Origin: an uncultured Aquificaceae bacterium
GTDB taxonomy: Bacteria > Aquificota > Aquificia > Aquificales > Aquificaceae
DNA: 5,920 nt
Reading direction: 5' to 3'
NCBI GenBank assembly: GCA_938002625.1
Contig: CALLAD010000067.1
Span: forward strand, 1-5,920
In this document: positions 1-5,527 of the stretch, piece after piece
Layout: each line of letters opens with the position of its first letter
How positions within the stretch are numbered: the stretch's first letter is position 1
Notes under the pieces: model-generated
Told to the model about the DNA's origin: nothing
The model's input: only the letters and a program-made list of their open reading frames with translations
The model's database searches: none
Position numbers and translations under genes: made by a program

Positions 1-303
1 GTTTTATACGCTTTTGTTTTCTTCTCATACGCAGAAGCCTCTGAAAGCTCCAGAAAAAGAATAGCCAAGGATATGGCCAGCTTGGTGGATCTAAACAAGA
101 GCATAGCTTGCGAATGCCCAGAAGAAAAAACCCTATGCTTATACTTGGCTATTTGGAAGGGTGAACCAGTAAGCAGGTTAGAGAAGCTACAAAAGGCAGA
201 CTATGTAATATCATGTGGTAAAAACTTTGGAGAAGTATTAAAAGAGTATAAACTAAAGGGTAAAAACCTGACCATTGAAAAGTATACTACCTTAAACCCC
301 TAA
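1..303 (+). CDS. Small putative exported protein, 5' end missing
   Basis: The reading frame is open from base 1 to the TAA at 301-303, giving 100 residues, so the gene starts before the window. The ATG at 73-75 is probably internal. The residues before it (VLYAFVFFSYAEA, visible 1-13) look like the hydrophobic core and an A-x-A cleavage site of a signal peptide, with SESS following. The mature part would be about 87 residues, rich in Lys and Glu. It has four cysteines at visible positions 37, 39, 46 and 72, in a CEC..(6)..C cluster plus an SCG. These could form disulfides or bind a metal. I do not recognise the family and assign no function. The last 17 bases overlap the end of the convergent MFS gene. 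Being a real gene is supported by the signal-peptide-like start and sensible composition; export is inferred. Confidence 0.6.
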   Translation, partial: VLYAFVFFSYAEASESSRKRIAKDMASLVDLNKSIACECPEEKTLCLYLAIWKGEPVSRLEKLQKADYVISCGKNFGEVLKEYKLKGKNLTIEKYTTLNP

Positions 304-1462
304 ACCAAAGATAGGAAAAAGACAGCCAAAATATAGCTAAGAGGATAGATAAAACAGTCATGTATTGGTAGCCATGCTTTATGGCGTAACCTCCCCATAC
401 ACCCCCAACAAAGGCACCAAGGAACTGTACCGTGTTAAAAAAGCCAAAGGCAATTCCCCTAAGGTCTTGATGGGTAAGTCTTGTAAGTAAGGAAGGAATC
501 AAAGCTTCCAAAAGATTAAAGCCCAAAAAGAACAGGAGCACTGTAAAAAATATCCCCCAAATGCCATTAAAGAATTGGGCAATGAGGAAGGATAGAAGTA
601 TCATAAATATGGCAAGGAGGAAAACTTCCATGAATTTTTTCTTCCTCTCTGCGGTAATTATTGAGGGAACCATAAGCAAAAGGGCAAGGAGTACGGAAGG
701 CAAGTAAATTCTCCAATGCTCCACCTTTGGCATGTTATACTTGTAGACAAGTTGGTAAGGTATAAGGGTAAATATCAAAACCAAGTAGGCATGAAGTAAT
801 CCCACAGAAAAGTTTAAAAATAGTTGATTTTTCTCCTTTAGTAGAAAAAGGATATTGTTAATAGACGGGTTTATTTCCCTTTCCTTTGATCTTGTTTTGG
901 GTTCTGGTACTTGTAACATTAGAATAAAAAGGGCTAAAAGACCAAAAAGGGCAGTAAGGAAGAAGATAAAGGGTACGCCAAACTTTCCAGCTAATATGGG
1001 GGATACAAGCATACTAAGAGCAAAGGTAAGGGCTATGGAAGCTCCTATGCTTGCAAAGGCTCGTGTTCTTACTTCTTCCCTTATAAGGTCTGCTACAAGG
1101 GCTATCAATGCCGAGGATATAGCACCAAAACCCTGTAAAAATCTCGCAAAAACCATGGCCCATATATTGCCAGCAAGGGCAGCCATAAAACTGCCCATAG
1201 CGTAAGTAACCATGCCGACAAATATAATAGGCTTTCTTCCGTACTTATCCGATAGATAGCCAAAGGGAATTTGAAGTAAAGCTTGGGCAAGTCCATATAT
1301 GCCTACGGCAAGACCTATCAATTCTGGTGTTGATCCCTCCAAAGTCTTGAGATAGGGAGAAAGCACTGGGAGAAGTAAAAAAAGACCAAGCATACGCACC
1401 ATTACAGCAAAGGTTATGCTAAGGACTATTTTCCTTTCCTGTGGTGTAAAGAATTTAAACAT
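287..1462 (-). CDS. MFS transporter, YajR-like, without the C-terminal YAM domain
   Basis: A 391-residue inner-membrane protein of the major facilitator superfamily, with about 12 hydrophobic segments in two halves and a charged loop at about residues 185-212. Motif A (GYLSDKYGRK, residues 68-77) lies between TM2 and TM3, and the RxxQG motif (R107-G111) is in TM4. Several stretches match what I remember of E. coli YajR: RMLGLFLLLPVL (23-34), IGLAVGIYGLAQ (49-60), VEHWRIYLP (247-255), NLLEALIPSL (316-325) and QFLGAFVGG (346-354). E. coli YajR is about 454 residues and ends in a ferredoxin-like YAM domain. This protein stops right after TM12, so that domain is absent. The substrate is unknown; a proton-coupled efflux role is family inference. 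The ATG lies 2 bases after the pheS stop, with only a weak ribosome site (AAGGGA), so it is probably the last gene of the rplT-pheS unit. Confidence 0.9.
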   Translation of the reverse strand: MFKFFTPQERKIVLSITFAVMVRMLGLFLLLPVLSPYLKTLEGSTPELIGLAVGIYGLAQALLQIPFGYLSDKYGRKPIIFVGMVTYAMGSFMAALAGNIWAMVFARFLQGFGAISSALIALVADLIREEVRTRAFASIGASIALTFALSMLVSPILAGKFGVPFIFFLTALFGLLALFILMLQVPEPKTRSKEREINPSINNILFLLKEKNQLFLNFSVGLLHAYLVLIFTLIPYQLVYKYNMPKVEHWRIYLPSVLLALLLMVPSIITAERKKKFMEVFLLAIFMILLSFLIAQFFNGIWGIFFTVLLFFLGFNLLEALIPSLLTRLTHQDLRGIAFGFFNTVQFLGAFVGGVWGGYAIKHGYQYMTVLSILLAIFWLSFSYLWFRGLR

Positions 1463-1464
1463 TA

Positions 1465-2478
1465 CTAAAATTCCCTTAAGAATCTAATGTTGTTTTCAAA
1501 GAAGAGTTTTATGTTATCTATGCCGAAGTATAGCATAGCAAGCCTTTCCACGCCCATTCCGAAGGCAAAGCCGCTATATATTTCTGTATCTATTCCACAG
1601 CTTTCAAATACGGCAGGGTGAACCATTCCACAACCCATGACCTCAAGCCATCCCGATTGCTTGCAAACTCTACAGCCCTCACCATTGCATATAACACAAC
1701 CAATATCCACCTCCGCCGATGGTTCTGTAAAGGGAAAGTAGGAAGCCCTAAAGCGCACGGGCACGTTAACCTCAAAAAACTCCCTTAGAAAAACCTCTAT
1801 CGTATACTTCATATGTCCAAAGCTTATATCCTTATCCACCACAAGCCCTTCCACTTGATGGAACATGGGAGAATGGGTAGGGTCATCATCCCTTCTGTAC
1901 ACCTTTCCAGGCGCTATTATGTATATGGGTGGTTTATGGGAAAGCATAGTCCTTATTTGAACTGGCGATGTATGAGTTCTCAAAAGGTAGCCTTCTTTAT
2001 TTACGTAAAAAGTATCTTGCATATCCCTTGCGGGATGCTCTTTGGGTATGTTTAGCATATCAAAGTTATACTCTTCAAGCTCCACTTCTGGACCTTCCAT
2101 AACAGAAAAGCCCATGCTTATGAAAATCTCTTTTATTCTATTTAAAGTCTGGGTTATGGGATGATAAGTGCCGTAGGCGGGTTCAAGGGGAATGGAAAGG
2201 TCAAGCCACTCTTTGGAAAGCTTTTCCTGAAGCTCAATTTTTCTTATTTCCTCTTCCCTTTGTCTTATAAGGTTTTCTGCGTATTCCTTTAACTTGTTTA
2301 CTTTTGCTCCGTATTCTTTTCTTTCTTCTTGGGGTATATTTTTTATGTTGGCAATAGCCTGAGTTATATACCCATTTTTACCAAGATATTTAGCCTTTAT
2401 TTGTGCCAGTTGGGAGAGGGAAGAAGCCTTTGAAACCTCTTCCCTTAAATCCTCTTCCAAGGCTTTAAGGTCTATCAT
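1465..2478 (-). CDS. pheS: Phenylalanyl-tRNA synthetase alpha subunit
   Basis: PheS is the catalytic alpha subunit of the cytoplasmic (alpha-beta)2 enzyme that charges tRNA-Phe using ATP. The 337 residues match the usual bacterial length of about 330-350. Residues 1-90 are charged and helical, the coiled-coil arm that binds tRNA. The class II core follows: DTFYV (155-159), [10 protein letters not shown] (167-176), motif 2 around [21 protein letters not shown] (191-211), and motif 3 [24 protein letters not shown] sequence (303-322). A Cys cluster (C261, C264, C269, C272) sits in the loop before [12 protein letters not shown]. Some other bacterial PheS proteins have the same loop. The ATG overlaps the rplT stop as ATGA (2475-2478). 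No Shine-Dalgarno is evident in front of it, suggesting translational coupling to L20. pheT, the usual neighbour, is not here; the next gene is an MFS transporter. Confidence 0.97.
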   Translation of the reverse strand: MIDLKALEEDLREEVSKASSLSQLAQIKAKYLGKNGYITQAIANIKNIPQEERKEYGAKVNKLKEYAENLIRQREEEIRKIELQEKLSKEWLDLSIPLEPAYGTYHPITQTLNRIKEIFISMGFSVMEGPEVELEEYNFDMLNIPKEHPARDMQDTFYVNKEGYLLRTHTSPVQIRTMLSHKPPIYIIAPGKVYRRDDDPTHSPMFHQVEGLVVDKDISFGHMKYTIEVFLREFFEVNVPVRFRASYFPFTEPSAEVDIGCVICNGEGCRVCKQSGWLEVMGCGMVHPAVFESCGIDTEIYSGFAFGMGVERLAMLYFGIDNIKLFFENNIRFLREF

Positions 2479-2834
2479 GCAGATTTAGCTAAAGCTTCTT
2501 TTGCCCTATTAACTATTTGGGCAAAGGCTTCTGGATCTCTTACTGCCATATCAGCCAAAACCTTCCTATTTAGAGTTATACCAGCCTTAGAAAGTCCATT
2601 CATAAACTTGCTATAAGAAAGCCCATGAAGCCTTACCGCCGCATTTATACGTGTTATCCAAAGTCTTCTAAATTGTCTTTTTCTTTGCTTTCTGTCCCTG
2701 TATTGATATTGGAGGGCTCTAAATACGTATTCTTTTGCCCTTCTGTATACGTTTTTACGTTGCCCTCTAAAGCCCTTTGCAAGCTTTAGTATCTTCTTTT
2801 TAAACTTCCTTGAAGACGGTCCTTTCACACGCAT
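2475..2834 (-). CDS. rplT: 50S ribosomal protein L20
   Basis: L20 is a basic 23S rRNA-binding protein needed early in large-subunit assembly. At 119 residues it has the normal family length. It shows the long Arg/Lys-rich N-terminal helix (residues 2-55), including [19 protein letters not shown] (17-35), and the family signature [14 protein letters not shown] (55-68) followed by [11 protein letters not shown] (71-81). The ATG is preceded by a full Shine-Dalgarno (AAGGAGGT, 5-base spacing) and by an extended -10 promoter. In most bacteria rplT follows infC and rpmI. Here the upstream gene is engB, 114 bases away, and neither infC nor rpmI is in the window. It overlaps pheS downstream by 4 bases, so synthesis of L20 and PheS is probably coupled. 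Confidence 0.97.
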   Translation of the reverse strand: MRVKGPSSRKFKKKILKLAKGFRGQRKNVYRRAKEYVFRALQYQYRDRKQRKRQFRRLWITRINAAVRLHGLSYSKFMNGLSKAGITLNRKVLADMAVRDPEAFAQIVNRAKEALAKSA

Positions 2835-2839
2835 TTTTT

Positions 2840-2847
2840 ACCTCCTT
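2840..2847 (-). promoter_or_regulatory. Strong Shine-Dalgarno of rplT
   Basis: The minus strand reads AAGGAGGT, 5 bases before the rplT ATG. It is a full match to the anti-Shine-Dalgarno and fixes the start. The other genes of this unit have weak or no sites, so ribosome loading onto the rplT-pheS-MFS message is probably strongest here. Confidence 0.85.
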
Positions 2848-2860
2848 GAAGGAAATTTTT

Positions 2861-2869
2861 ATTATAACA
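2861..2869 (-). promoter_or_regulatory. Extended -10 promoter of the rplT-pheS-MFS unit
   Basis: The minus strand reads TGTTATAAT, a perfect extended -10 (TGnTATAAT). At 17-base spacing the -35 position (2884-2889) reads TTCTTA, a poor match, which is common when the extended -10 is present. Transcription would start near 2854, leaving a leader of about 20 nt that carries the rplT Shine-Dalgarno. That is too short for the known L20 autoregulatory leaders. Predicted by eye from consensus only. Confidence 0.6.
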
Positions 2870-2948
2870 TATCCCACGCATGATAAGAAGAGCGAGCCAA
2901 TGCTTTTGAGAGAACCTTGTTTTCTCTATCAATTCCCTTTGCGGAGCT

Positions 2949-3500
2949 TTAACTAAGAACATACTTTAGCAACTCCTTTTTACCCCTTCCTTCCTTTGAT
3001 GAGGTTAATATAACATGGCTATCAATCTTTTCCCTTAATTTTGATAAGCTTAAGCTAATATCCTTTTGACTTGCTTTATCGCTTTTGGTAAAAACTACTA
3101 AGTAGGGAATTTTCCAAGCCTCTAACCATTCGGCAGCCATAAAATCAAGCTCTGTAGGCCCTACAAGGCTATCCATTAGTAAAAAGACCAGCTTTATGTT
3201 TTCCCAACATTCCCTTATGTAATCCTCTATTAACTTTTTCCACCTTTCTCTTTGGGCTTTTGAAACCTTGGCAAAACCATAGCCTGGTAGGTCTACAAGG
3301 TAAAGATTATAATCCTCAAGAAGAAAAAAGTTGACGCTTCTTGTCCTTCCTGGTTCCTTGCTAACTTTGGCTATGTTTGTACCAACTATCATATTTATCA
3401 AAGAAGACTTTCCTACGTTTGACCTTCCTATAAAAACTACATGCTTTTTTTCATCTTTTGGGAAGTTTTCTGTAAAGCTGCCTATAAATTTAGCTCTCAT
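2949..3500 (-). CDS. engB: Ribosome-biogenesis GTPase EngB (YihA/YsxC)
   Basis: A small cytoplasmic TRAFAC-class GTPase involved in late assembly of the 50S subunit. Its 183 residues are near the normal length of about 190-200. All GTPase motifs are visible in order: G1 GRSNVGKSS (25-33), G2 region PGRTRSVNFF (50-59), G3 DLPGYGFAKV (70-79), G4 TKSDK (138-142) and a G5-like TSSKEG (166-171). The G3 DLPGYG and the PGRTR sequence are typical of EngB. The ATG lies inside the end of folC (11-base overlap), with a modest AAAGGG ribosome site, so the two genes are very likely cotranscribed. Downstream, 114 bases separate it from rplT, which has its own promoter. Confidence 0.96.
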   Translation of the reverse strand: MRAKFIGSFTENFPKDEKKHVVFIGRSNVGKSSLINMIVGTNIAKVSKEPGRTRSVNFFLLEDYNLYLVDLPGYGFAKVSKAQRERWKKLIEDYIRECWENIKLVFLLMDSLVGPTELDFMAAEWLEAWKIPYLVVFTKSDKASQKDISLSLSKLREKIDSHVILTSSKEGRGKKELLKYVLS

Positions 3501-4722
3501 AAGCTTTTACCCTTTCTAAAATTTCCTTTATCTCCCCAACAAGATAAAGAGATCCCAAAACTATAAGGTTTTCTTCAAGCTTTAGAACCTCCTCAGAGCT
3601 TTCAAGTACGCAAACTTCATCAAATCCTATTTCCTTAGCCTTTTTATAAACTACCCCCATATCTTCACCCCTGCTATGCTTTATTGGCACCAAGTATAAC
3701 TTGTCAGACAGATTTTTAAGGTAAGTCAAAGATAACTCCCATTCCTTTTCCCTTAGGGCGGTAAAAACGGGAATAAGGTCCCCTATATGTTCTTCTACTT
3801 CTTTTACAACCCTTGCTATACCATCGGGATTATGGGCACCATCCAAAATAAGCAACGGCTTTTCTCTTACTATTTCCATTCTACCTTCCCATTTAGTTGA
3901 TATAAGAGCTTTTCTTAGCTTATCTTCTTCAAGGTTTATCAGAAGGCTTGTGGCTCTTATTGCCAGGCTGGCGTTATCTATTTGATACTTACCCCACAAT
4001 CCAAGGAGCAGATCTCTAAATTCCAATTTTTCATCCTTGTAAAAATCCATTATAGTTTTTAGCCCTTCTACCCTTCCATAGGTAAAAAAGTCAACGCCCG
4101 CAACGTGTAGATCTTCAAAGGAACAAAGCTCCAATGCTTTTGGGTACAAGGGATATTTCATGCTTCCAAGCACTATTGGCTTTCCTTTCCTATATATACC
4201 AAGCTTTTCCACCGCTCTACTTTCACAGTCAGATCCAAGCCATTTTGTATGGTCCCTTTGTATGTTGGTGATAACACAGACTTCTGGATTACATACCCTT
4301 GTGGCGTCCCATCTTCCTCCCATTCCCACTTCAAAGACTGCCATATCCACCTTTTCCTCTTCAAAGTACTTAAGGGCTATAAGAGTGCAAGCCTCAAAGT
4401 ATGTAAGCTCAAATTTTTCAAAAACTTCCCTAAGTTCATCTATTAGTTCCACAAGCCTATCTTCTGGAATTTTTTCTCCGTTTATTCTCCACCTTTCCCT
4501 TTCATCAAAAAGATGGGGAGAAACAAACCATCCTACTTTATATCCGTGATGTTTTAGTATGCTGTTTATAAAAGCACAAGTTGAACCCTTGCCATTGGTA
4601 CCCCCCACCAGTATGGATGGATAGCTGGGTTTTAGGGAAAGGTAGTCTACAGCCTTCTGGATCCTTTCAAGGGTTGGAACTATGTGGTAATCTCTGCCCT
4701 TATAAAGATTATACAAATGCAT
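3490..4722 (-). CDS. folC: Folylpolyglutamate / dihydrofolate synthase FolC
   Basis: A cytoplasmic ATP-dependent ligase of the Mur ligase family. It adds glutamate to folates and, in many bacteria, also makes dihydrofolate from dihydropteroate. The 410 residues fit the family (about 410-430). Visible signatures are the P-loop GGTNGKGST (40-48), FVSPHL (66-71), EVGMGGRWDAT (131-141), NIQRDHTKWLG (153-163), the EKLGIYRKGK segment (172-181) whose lysine K173 aligns with the carbamylated Lys of the family, WEGRMEI (278-284) and LDGAHNPDG (293-301). Whether it is bifunctional cannot be told by eye. An in-frame stop lies four codons upstream with no other start codon between, so ATG 4722 is the most upstream start possible. 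No Shine-Dalgarno precedes it, and a TATAAT lies only 8 bases away. It overlaps engB by 11 bases. Confidence 0.96.
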   Translation of the reverse strand: MHLYNLYKGRDYHIVPTLERIQKAVDYLSLKPSYPSILVGGTNGKGSTCAFINSILKHHGYKVGWFVSPHLFDERERWRINGEKIPEDRLVELIDELREVFEKFELTYFEACTLIALKYFEEEKVDMAVFEVGMGGRWDATRVCNPEVCVITNIQRDHTKWLGSDCESRAVEKLGIYRKGKPIVLGSMKYPLYPKALELCSFEDLHVAGVDFFTYGRVEGLKTIMDFYKDEKLEFRDLLLGLWGKYQIDNASLAIRATSLLINLEEDKLRKALISTKWEGRMEIVREKPLLILDGAHNPDGIARVVKEVEEHIGDLIPVFTALREKEWELSLTYLKNLSDKLYLVPIKHSRGEDMGVVYKKAKEIGFDEVCVLESSEEVLKLEENLIVLGSLYLVGEIKEILERVKAYES

Positions 4723-4730
4723 AAGGATAA

Positions 4731-4736
4731 ATTATA
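4731..4736 (-). promoter_or_regulatory. Possible -10 box of folC, implying a leaderless message
   Basis: The minus strand reads TATAAT 8 bases before the folC ATG, so transcription would begin about 2 nt before the start codon. No Shine-Dalgarno is present, which fits leaderless translation. The -35 position at 17-base spacing (4754-4759, AATAGC) is poor. A second TATAAT at 4757-4762 on the same strand would give a leader of about 28 nt, but it overlaps the T-tract of the csp terminator and its -35 would fall in the hairpin. Confidence 0.4.
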
Positions 4737-4760
4737 ATGTGGTGGTTGTTTAAGCTATTA

Positions 4761-4788
4761 TAAAAAGGGCAACCTTTTAGGGTTGCCC
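4761..4788 (-). terminator. Intrinsic terminator of the cold-shock gene
   Basis: Read on the minus strand, an 8-bp perfect stem GGGCAACC / GGTTGCCC (4781-4788 with 4767-4774) closes a 6-base loop (4775-4780) and is followed directly by TTTTTA. It starts 8 bases after the csp stop codon. No T-tract follows on the plus strand, so it acts only for csp. It separates csp from folC. Confidence 0.85.
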
Positions 4789-4796
4789 GTATAGTT

Positions 4797-5006
4797 TTAG
4801 GATATTACCCTTACGTTTTTGGCTCTTAGCCCCTTAGGATCTTTTTCCACCTCAAATTCAACCCTTTGACCTTGTTCAAGGGTTTTAAAACCCCTTTGTT
4901 GTATGGCGGAGAAGTGTACAAAAACATCTTCCTTGTTGTCATCACGGGTTATAAAACCATAACCCTTTTCCTTGCTAAACCATTTTACTGTGCCTGTAAG
5001 CGACAT
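4797..5006 (-). CDS. csp: Cold-shock domain protein (Csp family)
   Basis: A single cold-shock domain protein of 69 residues, the normal family length. It is a five-stranded OB fold that binds single-stranded RNA or DNA and acts as an RNA chaperone in the cytoplasm. The opening TGTVKWF (4-10), RNP1 KGYGFIT (14-20) and RNP2 VFVHFSAI (28-35) are all present, including the aromatic RNA-binding residues W9, F10, Y16, F18, F29, H31 and F32. The closing [10 protein letters not shown] (59-68) is typical. The ATG follows a full Shine-Dalgarno with 9-base spacing. The gene appears monocistronic, with its own promoter, a leader of about 80 nt that can fold, and an intrinsic terminator. Csp proteins are not restricted to cold response; in a thermophile the role may be constitutive. 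Confidence 0.97.
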   Translation of the reverse strand: MSLTGTVKWFSKEKGYGFITRDDNKEDVFVHFSAIQQRGFKTLEQGQRVEFEVEKDPKGLRAKNVRVIS

Positions 5007-5015
5007 GGAACAAAA

Positions 5016-5023
5016 ACCTCCTT
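5016..5023 (-). promoter_or_regulatory. Strong Shine-Dalgarno of csp
   Basis: The minus strand reads AAGGAGGT, 9 bases before the csp ATG at 5006. It lies just downstream of an AU-rich unpaired stretch in the leader. Confidence 0.85.
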
Positions 5024-5086
5024 AAAAATTATTACTTTAGCAAGCTCAAGAAAGGTTAGGTACCTTCCCTTTCCCGTGCTCGCTTG
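5024..5086 (-). promoter_or_regulatory. Foldable 5' leader of csp
   Basis: On the minus strand the predicted leader contains a 9-bp hairpin, AGGGAAGGT / ACCTTTCTT (5062-5070 with 5048-5056, 5-base loop, two G-U pairs). It is nested inside a 7-bp stem AGCGAGC / GCTTGCT (5078-5084 with 5039-5045, one G-U pair), joined through an unequal internal loop of 7 and 2 bases. The outer stem would start about 2 nt from the predicted 5' end of the RNA. An AU-rich stretch (5024-5038) then leads to the Shine-Dalgarno. cspA-type leaders in mesophiles are also structured and regulatory; whether this one is remains inference. Confidence 0.45.
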
Positions 5087-5092
5087 TAAATA

Positions 5093-5121
5093 AATATAAC
5101 CCATCTTATTGCATTTTTCAA
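5093..5121 (-). promoter_or_regulatory. Promoter of csp
   Basis: On the minus strand, -35 TTGAAA (5116-5121) and -10 TATATT (5093-5098) are separated by 17 bases. Each matches the sigma-70 consensus at five of six positions. Transcription would start near 5086, giving a leader of about 80 nt. Confidence 0.6.
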
Positions 5122-5136
5122 GGTATGAAATATAAT
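5109..5136 (+). promoter_or_regulatory. Promoter of tatA1-tatA2
   Basis: A perfect -10 TATAAT (5131-5136) lies 16 bases after a partial -35 TTGCAT (5109-5114). Transcription would start around 5143, at the 5' edge of the Shine-Dalgarno, so the leader would be only about 14 nt. The element overlaps the divergent csp promoter. Confidence 0.55.
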
Positions 5137-5142
5137 TAAGAA

Positions 5143-5150
5143 AAGGAGGT
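5143..5150 (+). promoter_or_regulatory. Shine-Dalgarno that fixes the tatA1 start
   Basis: AAGGAGGT ends directly against a GTG at 5151, which is too close for initiation, but lies 6 bases before the ATG at 5157. It therefore supports ATG 5157 as the start. Confidence 0.85.
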
Positions 5151-5156
5151 GTGAGA

Positions 5157-5333
5157 ATGCATTTTCCATTGCCTTGGCAATTGGTACTTATACTTTTGGT
5201 TATCCTTATTATATTTGGTGCTTCTAAGCTGCCCGAGTTTGGAAAGGGGCTTGGTGAAGGCATAAGGAATTTTAAAAAGGCTCTTTCTGGAGAAGAAGAG
5301 GAAAAGAAGCCAGAGAAAAAGGAGCAAGCATGA
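5157..5333 (+). CDS. tatA: Twin-arginine translocase subunit TatA, first copy
   Basis: TatA forms the pore-like oligomer that moves folded proteins with twin-arginine signals across the inner membrane with TatBC. From ATG 5157 the protein has 58 residues, with a single TM helix (about 6-20), the FG hinge (F20-G21), [19 protein letters not shown] as amphipathic helix (24-42) and a short Glu/Lys-rich tail. The GTG at 5151 would add two residues but abuts the Shine-Dalgarno. It carries Q8 before the TM helix, as E. coli TatA does. The tail is short for the family. The stop overlaps the start of a second copy by ATGA (5330-5333). tatC is not in the window. Confidence 0.95.
   Translation: MHFPLPWQLVLILLVILIIFGASKLPEFGKGLGEGIRNFKKALSGEEEEKKPEKKEQA
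5319..5324 (+). promoter_or_regulatory. Shine-Dalgarno of tatA2 within tatA1
   Basis: AAGGAG within the last codons of tatA1, 5 bases before the tatA2 ATG at 5330. It allows independent initiation in addition to coupling through the ATGA overlap. Confidence 0.7.
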
Positions 5334-5527
5334 TCCCTCACTTTTCCTTTACAGAGATACTTTTAATACTCCTTGTAATCCTCTTACTTTTTGGTGCTGG
5401 TAAGCTTCCAGAAATTGGTAAATCCTTAGGTGAAGGCTTGAGAAACTTCAAAAGGGCCCTTTCTGGCGAGGAAGAAAAGATAAAGGAGGTAAAAGGAGAA
5501 GAGGTAAAGAAAGAAGAAAAGGTTTAA
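5330..5527 (+). CDS. tatA: Twin-arginine translocase subunit TatA, second copy
   Basis: A 65-residue TatA/TatB-family protein with a TM helix (about 7-21), the FG hinge (F21-G22), an amphipathic helix [19 protein letters not shown] (25-43) and a Lys/Glu-rich tail. Over 40 aligned residues (tatA1 11-50 with tatA2 12-51) I count 31 identities, so the pair arose by tandem duplication. The ends have diverged. The polar residue before the TM helix is Glu (E9) here and Gln (Q8) in the first copy. In E. coli, Glu at this place is typical of TatB and Gln of TatA, but many TatA proteins elsewhere also carry Glu. The tail is far shorter than that of TatB, so TatA is the better name. Its TAA overlaps the nusB stop on the other strand. 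Confidence 0.93.
   Translation: MIPHFSFTEILLILLVILLLFGAGKLPEIGKSLGEGLRNFKRALSGEEEKIKEVKGEEVKKEEKV

Noticed and set aside
855..1205. Plus-strand open frame of 116 codons inside the MFS gene
   Set aside because: It is antisense to well-conserved transmembrane segments. Its composition (Ala, Arg and Lys rich) is what the reverse of a membrane protein gives, and it has no ribosome site.
2909..2927. Weak inverted repeat AGAGAA / TTCTCT after engB as a terminator
   Set aside because: The stem has only 6 mostly A-T pairs with a 7-base loop, and no T-tract follows on either strand.
2868..2948. A tRNA, or a remnant of rpmI, in the gap between engB and rplT
   Set aside because: No T-loop or acceptor-stem pattern is visible, and the gap is too short for L35 (about 65 codons). 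Apart from the rplT promoter I see nothing in it.
4160..4549. Plus-strand open frame of 129 codons inside folC
   Set aside because: It is antisense to conserved FolC motifs, is Ser-rich in the way of reversed coding sequence, and has no start signals.
5151..5156. GTG at 5151 as the tatA1 start, giving a 60-residue protein
   Set aside because: The Shine-Dalgarno AAGGAGGT ends at 5150, leaving no spacing. The ATG at 5157 has 6-base spacing and gives the expected TatA N-terminus.
4985..5341. Minus-strand open frame of 118 codons across the tatA1 gene and the csp leader
   Set aside because: It is antisense to tatA1, runs through the promoter region and the start of csp, has no ribosome site, and resembles no protein.
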